Positions 27,118 through 34,729 of a stretch of DNA of 64,000 bases are shown here, in pieces; the first letter of the stretch is position 1; each line of letters starts with the position of its first letter. Under the pieces are notes generated by a model that was not told the origin of the DNA, did no database searches, and saw only the letters and a program-made list of their open reading frames with translations. The stretch lies in contig NZ_LMEF01000032.1 in assembly GCF_001427905.1 (NCBI RefSeq), forward strand, positions 232,401 to 296,400, given 5' to 3'. The translations under genes and the position numbers were made by a program. The stretch comes from Flavobacterium sp. Root420. GTDB lineage: Bacteria > Bacteroidota > Bacteroidia > Flavobacteriales > Flavobacteriaceae.

Positions 27118-28338
27118 TTAAAATAATTCCAGTTGATTATTTGGACTTGAAGGTTTAGTTTTAGGAGGTTTAGCATCTCCAAAAACAGTTTTTCCACCAT
27201 ATTTATATGATTCATCTCGCTCTCTTTGAATCAAGGCATCAAAGTTAGAATTGGGTGTAAAACTTTCTTCGGCCCTTCTTGAGATTTCAGATAATTTTTG
27301 AATAGCTGTTATTTTATCACTATTACCAATTTTAGCACGATTAATGGCTCTTTGCAAGGTCTCAATGGTTTCATCGTAGATTTTTACCGGAACAGGAAAT
27401 GGATGTCCGTCTTTTCCGCCATGAGCAAAAGAAAAACGTGCAGGATCTTCAAATCGGGTAGGAGTGCCGTAAATGATTTCACTTACTAATGCTAATGATT
27501 GCAAAGCTCTTGGTCCCATTCCTTTTAAAAGCAGTAGTTCCTGAAAATCTTCCGGCTTATTTTCATGGGTTGTCCAGAGCATTGCGCCGAGTCTTTTCAT
27601 ATTCACATCTTCCATTCTGACATCATGATGTGCAGGCATAGATAGATATTGCATTTCCTTCATGATTTTTGTTGGAGATTCTTTTGATAATTCTAAAATG
27701 CCTTCTCTCGATTTTGTGGCCGCTTGCGCAGTGAGATTTAAAATACTCCCTTGATTTTCGCCATAAATAAAAGTATGAGGTTCATTTATAAAAGACTTTA
27801 AATCTTGTGAATGCCAATGATATCTTCTTGCCGTTTTAGAGTTGGGATTCATTCCTTGTTGAATAACGGCCCATTGTCCTTTATTGTCAACAATAAAATT
27901 ATGTTGGTATAATTGAAATCCATCCTGAATAGCTGTATTGTCAACTTTGGCAGTAAGCCTACTGCAATTCGCCAGATTATTTCCGTCAAGACCCGTTTTT
28001 TCGCCAACAAATAAAAGTTCCTGTGGTGTTGTCATGGAATGTTTTCCTTTGCCACCGCAGATATAGATTCCGAGTTCTTTGGAATGAGGATTAACAGACT
28101 TTTTTAATGCTCCAAGTACAGAAGTTGTAATTCCGGAGGAATGCCAGTCCATTCCCATTACAGCGCCAAAACTTTGAAACCAAAAAGGATTACTTAATTT
28201 GCTAATAACTTCAGAAGTAGAGAATTCCATAGCAATCGTTTCCACAATTGCAAAGCCAAGTTTCGACATACGTTCAGCAAGCCATAATGGAACATGTCCA
28301 TAATGTAATGGAAGATCTGCTGTACCGGAACGTTTCAT
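27118..28338 (-). CDS. DUF763-family protein
   Basis: A 406-residue protein beginning MKRSGTADLPLHYGHVPLWL, the hallmark of DUF763. Other conserved blocks are GKGKHSMTTPQEL, HNFIVDNKGQWAVIQQGMN, a helix-hairpin-helix-like LLLKGMGPRALQSLALVSEI and SFAHGGKDGHPFPVP. The biochemical role of DUF763 is not established; the HhH-like motif hints at nucleic-acid binding. It is followed by NTF2-like and map genes but with a wide gap. Confidence 0.82.
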   Translation of the reverse strand: MKRSGTADLPLHYGHVPLWLAERMSKLGFAIVETIAMEFSTSEVISKLSNPFWFQSFGAVMGMDWHSSGITTSVLGALKKSVNPHSKELGIYICGGKGKHSMTTPQELLFVGEKTGLDGNNLANCSRLTAKVDNTAIQDGFQLYQHNFIVDNKGQWAVIQQGMNPNSKTARRYHWHSQDLKSFINEPHTFIYGENQGSILNLTAQAATKSREGILELSKESPTKIMKEMQYLSMPAHHDVRMEDVNMKRLGAMLWTTHENKPEDFQELLLLKGMGPRALQSLALVSEIIYGTPTRFEDPARFSFAHGGKDGHPFPVPVKIYDETIETLQRAINRAKIGNSDKITAIQKLSEISRRAEESFTPNSNFDALIQRERDESYKYGGKTVFGDAKPPKTKPSSPNNQLELF

Positions 28339-28424
28339 TTATTGGAATTTGTAATTATACAAAAATAAAGTAAAATACTTTTAAATGCTTATAAGAGCGT
28401 AAAGTTGTTCCAGATTATAACAGT

Positions 28425-28682
28425 TTATTTCTCCTCTTCTAAACCGTCAACGGCCGAAATCTGATCTAATATATTGGTTTGATTTGGCGAAATGTAGTTT
28501 TTTACTTCGCTGGGAGTTTCTTTCTTAAAAAGAATATCTAATGCATTGTATAGCTTTAATAAAACATCTCTGTCTTCTTTTTCAATCTCCAAAGCGGTAT
28601 TAAAATTAAAGACATAATTATTCGAATTGCGTACTTCTACTTTTATCGTTTTTGATGTGATTTTAAATTTGACTATATCCAT
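28425..28682 (-). CDS. small hypothetical protein
   Basis: An 85-residue acidic protein with an N-terminal beta-rich part (VKFKITSKTIKVEVRN) and a helix containing DRDVLLKLYNALDILFKK. No family or function is recognised. Codon use and a Met start are consistent with a gene. Confidence 0.45.
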   Translation of the reverse strand: MDIVKFKITSKTIKVEVRNSNNYVFNFNTALEIEKEDRDVLLKLYNALDILFKKETPSEVKNYISPNQTNILDQISAVDGLEEEK

Positions 28683-28955
28683 ATTGTTTGCGCATTAATT
28701 AGTTTACAAAAATGGCACTTTAACGCCAATTAGCATTGCTATTTTTTATGTTTTTTTTAATGTGTAGAGAAAATAATTAATAAGCATTTGGCAATAGTCT
28801 TCTTTTTATGCTTAATGTGCCAGACTCTACTATTTGTGATATAAAAACTATTCCATTAGATAGAACAATTTAGACCTGAAATTAAAGTCTGTATTGTATT
28901 CGTTTTGAGTTTTATTTCTTAATCTAGGTTAATCGATAAACACAGATAGCTGAGG

Positions 28956-28963
28956 TAAATTTG
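28956..28963 (+). promoter_or_regulatory. TAAATTTG -7 box upstream of the dioxygenase operon
   Basis: TAAATTTG matches TAnnTTTG exactly, 37 bp before the start codon. No clear -33 TTG is seen. The rest of 28683-28955 is A/T-rich and holds no gene. Confidence 0.45.
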
Positions 28964-29000
28964 TAAAAGAAAATCAAAACAACTTAAAACATAAAATACC

Positions 29001-29939
29001 ATGGAAAATAAAATCTTAGGCTTACACCATATTACTGCAATTGCAGGTGATGCTAAACGCAATTTCAATTTTTACTCAAAAATACTCGGATTAAGATTCA
29101 TCAAAAAAACAGTAAATTTTGATGATCCTGGAACGTATCATTTTTACTTTGGCGACGAAATAGGAAGCGCCGGAACTATTTTAACTTTTTTCCCTTGGGG
29201 AGAAGGCATTCAGCAAGGACAGAAAGGTGCTGGAATGGCTACCGAAATTGGGTATTCTGTACCAAAAGGGAGTCTTGATTTCTGGCAGAAACGTTTTGAA
29301 CAATATAATGTAATCTACAATAAGCCTGCTGAAAAATTCGGAGAAAAATATCTTACTTTTCTTGATCCGGACGGGTTGAAATTAGAGTTAATCGAATCTA
29401 AAACGGGAGACAACAGAAAAGGCTGGGAAACAGACGAAGTAAAAACTGATGTGGCAACAAAAGGTTTCCATAACATTACTTTGACTTTAAACGACATTAA
29501 ACCAACTGCAGCAATCCTAACAGAAATATTTGGTTACAAATTGATTGATCAGGATGTAAATCGTTACCGTTATGCAACTGATGCAGTAGAAAATGCCGCA
29601 ATTGTTGACTTAGTAGAACTGACAGATGAAAAACGCGGTTATGTTGCTAATGGATCTGTTCATCACGTAGCATTTAGAGTTCAAAACGATGAAATTTTAA
29701 TGCACTTCCGTGAAAAAATCGACGCATACGGATTATCAATTACGCCACAAATAGACAGACAATATTTCCATTCGCTATATTTCAGAGAACCAGGAGGCGT
29801 TTTGTTTGAAATCGCTACAGATAATCCCGGATTTACAGTAGATGAAAGCTTAGAGGAATTAGGTCAAAACTTAAAACTACCTGCGCAATACGAATCTCAA
29901 AGAGCAAGTATTGAAAATCATTTAGTTAAAATTAATTAA
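29001..29939 (+). CDS. ring-cleaving dioxygenase, glyoxalase family (MhqO-like)
   Basis: A 312-residue two-module vicinal-oxygen-chelate protein. Module 1 starts LGLHHITAIAGDAKRNFNFY; module 2 has FHNITLTL at about residues 155-162 and HHVAFRVQND at about 221-230; FREPGGVLFEIATD carries a metal-ligand Glu. Homologues such as B. subtilis MhqO/MhqA act on hydroquinones and catechols. It is the first gene of a three-gene operon with a GNAT and an MhqD-like hydrolase, supporting a quinone/electrophile detoxification role. Confidence 0.88.
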   Translation: MENKILGLHHITAIAGDAKRNFNFYSKILGLRFIKKTVNFDDPGTYHFYFGDEIGSAGTILTFFPWGEGIQQGQKGAGMATEIGYSVPKGSLDFWQKRFEQYNVIYNKPAEKFGEKYLTFLDPDGLKLELIESKTGDNRKGWETDEVKTDVATKGFHNITLTLNDIKPTAAILTEIFGYKLIDQDVNRYRYATDAVENAAIVDLVELTDEKRGYVANGSVHHVAFRVQNDEILMHFREKIDAYGLSITPQIDRQYFHSLYFREPGGVLFEIATDNPGFTVDESLEELGQNLKLPAQYESQRASIENHLVKIN

Positions 29940-29977
29940 TTTAAAATTTTGTAAATTAGATTCTTAAGTGCAAATAT

Positions 29978-30274
29978 ATGGAAACAATTAAACTGGAATT
30001 AGACGAGAAAAAACACGGAGCTTTTAATCTATATGTTGATAATAAAAAGCTGGGCGAAATGACGGTAAGCATTAAACCTGATTTACTGACGGTTTACCAT
30101 ACGGGTGTTGAGCCTGAAGCAGAGGGCAAAGGATATGCTAAAAAACTTTTAGACGAAATGACGTCATATGTACGTGCCAATAATTTGATGGTTTTACCGC
30201 TTTGTCCGTATGTACATGCACAATTTAAAAGACATCCTGATGAATATCAGGATATCTGGAAAAAACAATCTTAA
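29978..30274 (+). CDS. small GNAT-fold N-acetyltransferase
   Basis: A 98-residue YidJ/GNAT-like protein with the acetyl-CoA-binding segment GVEPEAEGKGYAKKLLDEM (about 47-65) and the C-terminal LPLCPYVHAQFKRHPDEYQD typical of the COG2388 group. Substrate unknown. It sits between the dioxygenase and hydrolase genes (38 bp and 11 bp gaps), so is co-transcribed with them. Confidence 0.8.
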   Translation: METIKLELDEKKHGAFNLYVDNKKLGEMTVSIKPDLLTVYHTGVEPEAEGKGYAKKLLDEMTSYVRANNLMVLPLCPYVHAQFKRHPDEYQDIWKKQS

Positions 30275-30285
30275 AATATAACATA

Positions 30286-30906
30286 ATGAATATAGATACA
30301 ATTACAGATGGTGTGCCTTTAAATGATGCTAAAAAGGCTTTGATTATGATTCACGGACGTGGTGCAGGCGCGCATGATATTCTTTCGATTTCAAAACATT
30401 TGAATGTCAATGATTTTGCATTGGTTGCACCTCAGGCAGAAAACAGAACATGGTATCCTTATTCTTTTTTAGTGCCTATTAATGAAAATGAGCCTTCATT
30501 TTCAAAATCACTAGAGGCTATTCATAATGTTGTTGTTGCAATTCAGCAAAACGGAATTGAAAAAGAGAATATCTATTTTCTTGGATTTTCTCAGGGTGCT
30601 TGTTTAGCTTTAGAATTTACAGCCAGAAACGCTGCTAAATATGGAGGTATAGTCGCTTTTACTGGTGGACTTATTGGCGATAAGGTTTATGAAGATCATT
30701 ACAAAGGAAATTTCGAAAATACACCAGTCTTTATTGGTACTAGTGATCCCGATTTTCATGTGCCGGTTGAAAGGGTAAATGAAACAGAAGCACTTCTAAA
30801 AAAAATGGGAGCAGCTGTTACAAAAAAAATCTATGAAAATATGGGACATAGCATAAGTCAGGACGAAATAGATTTGGTGAATGAGATTGTTTTTGTAAAA
30901 GAATAA
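30286..30906 (+). CDS. alpha/beta hydrolase (MhqD-like carboxylesterase)
   Basis: A 206-residue phospholipase/carboxylesterase-family hydrolase: nucleophile elbow GFSQGA (Ser at about 102), oxyanion region MIHGRGAGAHD at about 22-32, Asp in TSDPDFHVP and catalytic His in NMGHSIS near the C-terminus. MhqD, its closest functional analogue, accompanies MhqO-type dioxygenases. Last gene of the operon; a truncated gene ends 3 bp beyond its stop on the other strand. Confidence 0.85.
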   Translation: MNIDTITDGVPLNDAKKALIMIHGRGAGAHDILSISKHLNVNDFALVAPQAENRTWYPYSFLVPINENEPSFSKSLEAIHNVVVAIQQNGIEKENIYFLGFSQGACLALEFTARNAAKYGGIVAFTGGLIGDKVYEDHYKGNFENTPVFIGTSDPDFHVPVERVNETEALLKKMGAAVTKKIYENMGHSISQDEIDLVNEIVFVKE

Positions 30907-30909
30907 GAT

Positions 30910-31071
30910 TTATTCAACATGAATTACATTCCAGGGTCTAAATTTTAAAGTAAATCCTTTTGTTGCAAGATAATTATGAGACTTGAATCTTTCGATTAAA
31001 TTAGAGATAAAACCCGTGTAGTTTTTATTAAATCTTTCAGAATAAAGAATATAGACAACAAATTCCTCCAT
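30910..31071 (-). pseudogene. truncated GIY-YIG nuclease-like protein
   Basis: A 53-residue frame: MEEFVVYILYSERFNKNYTG then FISNLIERFKSHN and GFTLKFRPWNVIHVE. It matches the N-terminal half of the small (about 85-95 aa) GIY-YIG proteins of Flavobacteria. VYI (GIY) and the catalytic Arg in ERF are kept, YIG has become YTG, and the C-terminal half bearing the catalytic Glu is missing; the frame stops 3 bp from the end of the convergent hydrolase gene. Most likely a decayed gene, though a short product is possible. Confidence 0.7.
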
Positions 31072-31090
31072 ATACACCTTTCATAAACGA

Positions 31091-31121
31091 AAAAAACACC
31101 AACTTTTCAGTGGTGTTTTTT
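31091..31121 (-). terminator. intrinsic terminator of tRNA-Met
   Basis: AAAAAACACCA (31091-31101) pairs with TGGTGTTTTTT (31111-31121), just 3' of the tRNA on the minus strand. Confidence 0.8.
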
Positions 31122-31128
31122 TATTTTG

Positions 31129-31202
31129 TAGCGAGGACGGGAGTTGAACCCGTGACCTCAGGGTTATGAATCCTGCGCTCTAACCAACTGAGCTACCTCG
31201 CC
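31129..31202 (-). tRNA. tRNA-Met (CAT)
   Basis: A 74-nt cloverleaf on the minus strand: acceptor GGCGAGG/CCTCGCT, D arm GCTC...GAGC, anticodon loop TTCATAA with CAT at 31166-31168, T arm ACGGG...CCCGT and discriminator A. The CCA end is not encoded. Elongator Met is preferred; a lysidine-modified tRNA-Ile cannot be fully excluded from sequence alone. Confidence 0.9.
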
Positions 31203-31306
31203 AAGATTGCAAGCGAACCGTGTTCCTCATTGCGGGTGCAAATATAAAAATATTATTAGAGCTTACAAGCATAAAATGAAGAAAAAAAAATATTTTTAAA
31301 AATGCA

Positions 31307-31335
31307 TTGTTTTTGGACATATATTCTTATATTTC
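31307..31335 (+). promoter_or_regulatory. promoter of the START-like gene
   Basis: TTG (31307-31309), 18-bp spacer, TATATTTC (31328-31335), 20 bp before the start codon. Confidence 0.5.
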
Positions 31336-31355
31336 GAAAAAATTAAAAGTAGCAC

Positions 31356-31748
31356 ATGGATCCAAAAATACGTTACGAAATCGAGTTTCCTATAAATTCT
31401 TCGCCGCAATTATTATATCAATATATATCAACACCATCAGGTTTGTCAGAATGGTTTGCAGACAATGTAAATTCAAGAGGTGAATTCTTTACTTTTATCT
31501 GGAATGACTCGCAGGAAAAAGCGCGTTTGGCTTCTAAAAAAACGGGTGAAAAAGTCAAATTCAAATGGGTTGACGAAAGCAGTAAGGATACTGAGTATTT
31601 TTTCGAATTGCATATTTTAGTTGATGAATTAACTAAAGATGTATCATTAATGGTAGTTGATTTCGCTGAAAAAGAAGAAGTAGGAGAAGCTAAACAATTG
31701 TGGGAGAATCAGATCTCAGACCTGAAACATCTTATAGGTTCTGTTTAG
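31356..31748 (+). CDS. START-like domain protein (SRPBCC fold)
   Basis: A 130-residue protein of the Bacteroidota START-like family: MDPKIRYEIEFPINSSPQLL, then LSEWFADNVN and an extended beta sheet with a C-terminal helix (WENQISDLKHLIG). The SRPBCC fold has a hydrophobic pocket for a lipid or small ligand; no ligand is known. It is a single-gene unit between a promoter and a terminator that touches the next gene. Confidence 0.82.
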   Translation: MDPKIRYEIEFPINSSPQLLYQYISTPSGLSEWFADNVNSRGEFFTFIWNDSQEKARLASKKTGEKVKFKWVDESSKDTEYFFELHILVDELTKDVSLMVVDFAEKEEVGEAKQLWENQISDLKHLIGSV

Positions 31749-31768
31749 TAAAAGTCTATTTTATACCT

Positions 31769-31803
31769 TATATTTGCCCTGAACAAAATTCAGGGCTTTT
31801 TTT
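31769..31803 (+). terminator. terminator overlapping the next gene's -7 box
   Basis: GCCCTGA (31776-31782) pairs with TCAGGGC (31790-31796), followed by seven T that run straight into the ATG at 31804. TATATTTG at 31769-31776 overlaps the left arm and fits a -7 box, so termination of one gene and initiation of the next share about 35 bp. Confidence 0.7.
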
Positions 31804-32643
31804 ATGATCAATTTTAACGGAAACATAGCAGCGGAAAACGATAATGTATTAACTCAAAATCGCGCTTTTTTGTATGGTGATGGTGTTTTTGAAACACTAA
31901 AAATAATCAACAACAAAATTCTGTTTCTGGAAGATCATTATTTTAGGTTGATGGCTTCGATGCGTGTGGTTAGAATGGAAATTCCAATGAACTTCACAAT
32001 GGAATTTTTTGAAGAAGAAGTTTTAAAATTAGTTCAGCAAAAAGGAATTTCAGCTTCAGCAAGAGCCCGAATTACTGTTTTTAGAAACGATGGTGGTTTG
32101 TATTTGCCAAAAACTAACGAAGTCTCTTATTTAATTCACACCACTTCGCTTGACAAAGCTTCTTATGCATTAAATACCGCTGAATACGAAGTTGATTTGT
32201 ATAAAGATTTCTATGTGACCAAACAATTATTATCGTCGATTAAAACGACGAATAAAATGATAAATGTGACCGGAAGTATTTTTGCTCACGAAAATGGTTT
32301 GGCAAATTGCCTTTTAGTAAACGACACGAAAAACGTGGTTGAAGGTTTGCAGGGGAATTTATTTATGTTGATTGGTAAAAAATTAATTACGCCTCCAATT
32401 TCTGAAGGATGTCTGAATGGAATAATGCGTAAACAAATTTTAGCTTTAGCTAAGAAACTTGAAGGAATAGAAGTAGTGGAAGAAATAATTTCGCCATTTG
32501 ATCTTCAAAAAGCTGACGAATTATTTCTCACAAATGTAATCATAGGAATACAACCGATAACCAAATATCGGAAAAAGGAGTTTACAAGTGATCTGGCGCA
32601 TTTATTAGTGCAAAAGCTAAATGAATCCATTTCTGAAAATTAA
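31804..32643 (+). CDS. class IV aminotransferase (PabC/IlvE-like)
   Basis: A PLP enzyme of fold type IV, 279 aa. RAFLYGDGVFETLKI at about 20-34 is the class IV N-terminal block; SSIKTTNKMINV carries the PLP-binding Lys region; ENGLANCLLVN and EGLQGNLFML follow. The size fits 4-amino-4-deoxychorismate lyase or a branched-chain aminotransferase; sequence alone does not decide. Its 3' end overlaps the convergent yqgE gene by 4 bp. Confidence 0.82.
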   Translation: MINFNGNIAAENDNVLTQNRAFLYGDGVFETLKIINNKILFLEDHYFRLMASMRVVRMEIPMNFTMEFFEEEVLKLVQQKGISASARARITVFRNDGGLYLPKTNEVSYLIHTTSLDKASYALNTAEYEVDLYKDFYVTKQLLSSIKTTNKMINVTGSIFAHENGLANCLLVNDTKNVVEGLQGNLFMLIGKKLITPPISEGCLNGIMRKQILALAKKLEGIEVVEEIISPFDLQKADELFLTNVIIGIQPITKYRKKEFTSDLAHLLVQKLNESISEN

Positions 32644-33200
32644 TTCAGATACGGATTCTCTGGTGCATTTGACCATATAAGGTAATCGCCGCCAAGCTCA
32701 ATAATTTGCTCTTTCCAGAAATGGGTGGTAGACTTACCGATAATTTTGTTTTTATAACTATTATCAGTAATGATCCAGGAGTTTCCCTGCATTTCACTCT
32801 CGAGCTGATTTTCGTCCCAACCGGTATATCCTAAGAAAAAACGAATATTATTTTTGCTAATAGATCCGTCGTTTATTAAGTCTTTAGTAGATTCGAAATC
32901 ACCTCCCCAATAAATTCCATTAGAAATCTCAACACTATTCGGGATTAACTCTGGAATATTGTGAATGAAATAAAGGTTGTCTTGTTCTACAGGGCCTCCA
33001 TTATATATCTTGAAAGTGGCGTCAATTTCAGGTATTAGATCATTAATAGTGTATTTTAACGGTTTATTAATGATAAAACCTATTGATCCTTCTTTGTTAT
33101 GGTCTGCTAATAAAATTACCGATCTATTAAAAGATAAATCTCCAATTATAGAAGGTTCGGCAATAAGCAGGTGTCCTTTTTTTAATTTTTCTGAAATCAT
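32640..33200 (-). CDS. YqgE/AlgH-family protein
   Basis: A UPF0301 protein, about 186 aa from the Met at 33200 (MISEKLKKGHLLIAEPSIIG), the usual N-terminus; starts at 33230 or further upstream are possible but approach the hup terminator. Conserved blocks are GSIGFIINKPL, YNGGPVEQDNLYFIH, GGDFESTKDLI and FFLGYTGWDENQLESE. The fold is known but its function is uncertain; it has been linked to alginate regulation in Pseudomonas. Confidence 0.88.
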   Translation of the reverse strand: MISEKLKKGHLLIAEPSIIGDLSFNRSVILLADHNKEGSIGFIINKPLKYTINDLIPEIDATFKIYNGGPVEQDNLYFIHNIPELIPNSVEISNGIYWGGDFESTKDLINDGSISKNNIRFFLGYTGWDENQLESEMQGNSWIITDNSYKNKIIGKSTTHFWKEQIIELGGDYLIWSNAPENPYLN

Positions 33201-33272
33201 ACGGCTACAATTTTTATTAAATTTAGTCATAAAATTTTTAAAAACCCAAATAAAATCGTTAAACCGCACAAA

Positions 33273-33295
33273 AAAACCCTCCATGGGAGGGTTTT
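33273..33295 (-). terminator. intrinsic terminator of hup
   Basis: A perfect 10-bp stem, AAAACCCTCC and GGAGGGTTTT, with a 3-nt loop, downstream of hup on the minus strand. Confidence 0.85.
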
Positions 33296-33328
33296 AATTA
33301 TATTATAAGTTTAGAGAACTTTTCTTAC

Positions 33329-33601
33329 TTAGTTCACTGCACCTTCTAATTCAGCTCCAGCTTTGAATTTTACAACATTCTTAGCAGCGATTTGAATAGT
33401 TTTTCCTGTTTGAGGGTTTCTACCGTCTCTAGCAGCTCTAGCAGATACTGACCAAGATCCAAAACCTACTAATGAAACTCTGCCACCTTTTTTTAAAGTA
33501 GCTCCTACGTTTCCTAAAAATGATTCTAAAGCCAATTTTGCCGCAGCTTTTGTGATTCCTGCATCAGCAGCGATAGCATCGATTAATTCTGATTTGTTCA
33601 T
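33329..33601 (-). CDS. hup: HU-family DNA-binding protein
   Basis: A 90-residue nucleoid protein: MNKSELIDAIAADAGITKAA start, the saddle loop VSLVGFGSW and the DNA-embracing arm RAARDGRNPQTGKTIQIAAK with the intercalating Pro in NPQTG. Full length. It has its own promoter and terminator. Confidence 0.95.
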   Translation of the reverse strand: MNKSELIDAIAADAGITKAAAKLALESFLGNVGATLKKGGRVSLVGFGSWSVSARAARDGRNPQTGKTIQIAAKNVVKFKAGAELEGAVN

Positions 33602-33645
33602 AATAATTAGTTATTAATTGTTGGTTAAAAAAAATTGTTAATACA

Positions 33646-33675
33646 CAAATTTAGTAGGAAATCCGTTCCTTGCAA
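33646..33675 (-). promoter_or_regulatory. promoter of hup
   Basis: On the minus strand: TTG (33675-33673), a 19-bp spacer, TAAATTTG (33653-33646), an exact TAnnTTTG match. Confidence 0.7.
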
Positions 33676-33781
33676 GTGTTTTCTTTAATTTTAGCAAAAA
33701 TTGTTAATAACTTAGTTTTTTTGTTCATAACGCAAGCTGTTTATCGATCAAAAACAGGTAAAAACCCCTGTTTTACTGACG

Positions 33782-34729
33782 TTAATAGAGCTTTGCAGTA
33801 TTAGAAAAAGTTATCCCATTTAGCAATTCTGCCACTTGCATTCTCTTTTTTCCAGGTAATTGCAAACTTAATAGCTGTAAAAAGCCATCCTGAACCGCAA
33901 CTTTGATTTCTTTTTTGCTACAAATCAAACTCCCAACTTCGTAAGAATGTGCTTCTGAAACCAATTTTGCTTCATATATTTTAATAGCTTGCTCTTCCTC
34001 TTTATCTTTCAAAAAACACCATGAAGCAGGATACGGACTTAAACCTCTAATCAAATTGTTGATTTCAGCACCGGATTTTGTCCAGTCAATCTTGCAGTTT
34101 TCCTTATTTAGCTTATAAGCCGTTTTAATTTCTTCGTTATCTTTCTGAATCGTTGTGGTTACATTTCCGTTTTCTATTACTTTCAAAGTATCAATAACAG
34201 TTTCGCTTCCTAATAACATTAATCGGTCGTGTAATTGTCCCGCACTTTCTTCTGGTTCAATTGCAATTTCCGAATTCAAAATCATTGCTCCGGTATCGAT
34301 TTTATCGTCGATAAAAAAAGTGGTAACACCAGTTTTTGTTTCTCCATTAATAATAGCCCAGTTAATCGGTGCTGCTCCACGATAATTTGGCAATAACGAT
34401 GCATGAAGATTGAATGTTCCTAAACCTGGCATTTCCCAAACTACTTTTGGTAACATTCTAAAAGCAACCACAATTTGTAAATTAGCATTCAAAGCTTTTA
34501 GTTCAGCTAAAAAAGCTTCATCTTTTAAATTGGTAGGCTGTAATAAAGTAAGGCTGTTCGCCAGCGCATATTCTTTTACTGCCGAGTATTTTATTTTTTG
34601 TCCGCGTCCCGCCGGTTTATCTGCAGCTGTAATCACGCCAACAACATCGTAATTGTTTTTGATAATGGTATCCAAAATGCCGACAGCAAATTCCGGAGTT
34701 CCCATGAATATAATTCTCAATTTTTCCAT
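33782..34729 (-). CDS. fmt: methionyl-tRNA formyltransferase
   Basis: Formylates initiator Met-tRNA using 10-formyl-tetrahydrofolate; 315 aa. The signature FNLHASLLPNYRGAAPINWA (about 107-126) includes the catalytic Asn and His, and FFIDDKIDTGAM holds the Asp. The C-terminal tRNA-binding domain is present (GLSPYPASW). It starts on the last base of the recQ stop (1-bp overlap), so translation is coupled. Confidence 0.95.
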   Translation of the reverse strand: MEKLRIIFMGTPEFAVGILDTIIKNNYDVVGVITAADKPAGRGQKIKYSAVKEYALANSLTLLQPTNLKDEAFLAELKALNANLQIVVAFRMLPKVVWEMPGLGTFNLHASLLPNYRGAAPINWAIINGETKTGVTTFFIDDKIDTGAMILNSEIAIEPEESAGQLHDRLMLLGSETVIDTLKVIENGNVTTTIQKDNEEIKTAYKLNKENCKIDWTKSGAEINNLIRGLSPYPASWCFLKDKEEEQAIKIYEAKLVSEAHSYEVGSLICSKKEIKVAVQDGFLQLLSLQLPGKKRMQVAELLNGITFSNTAKLY

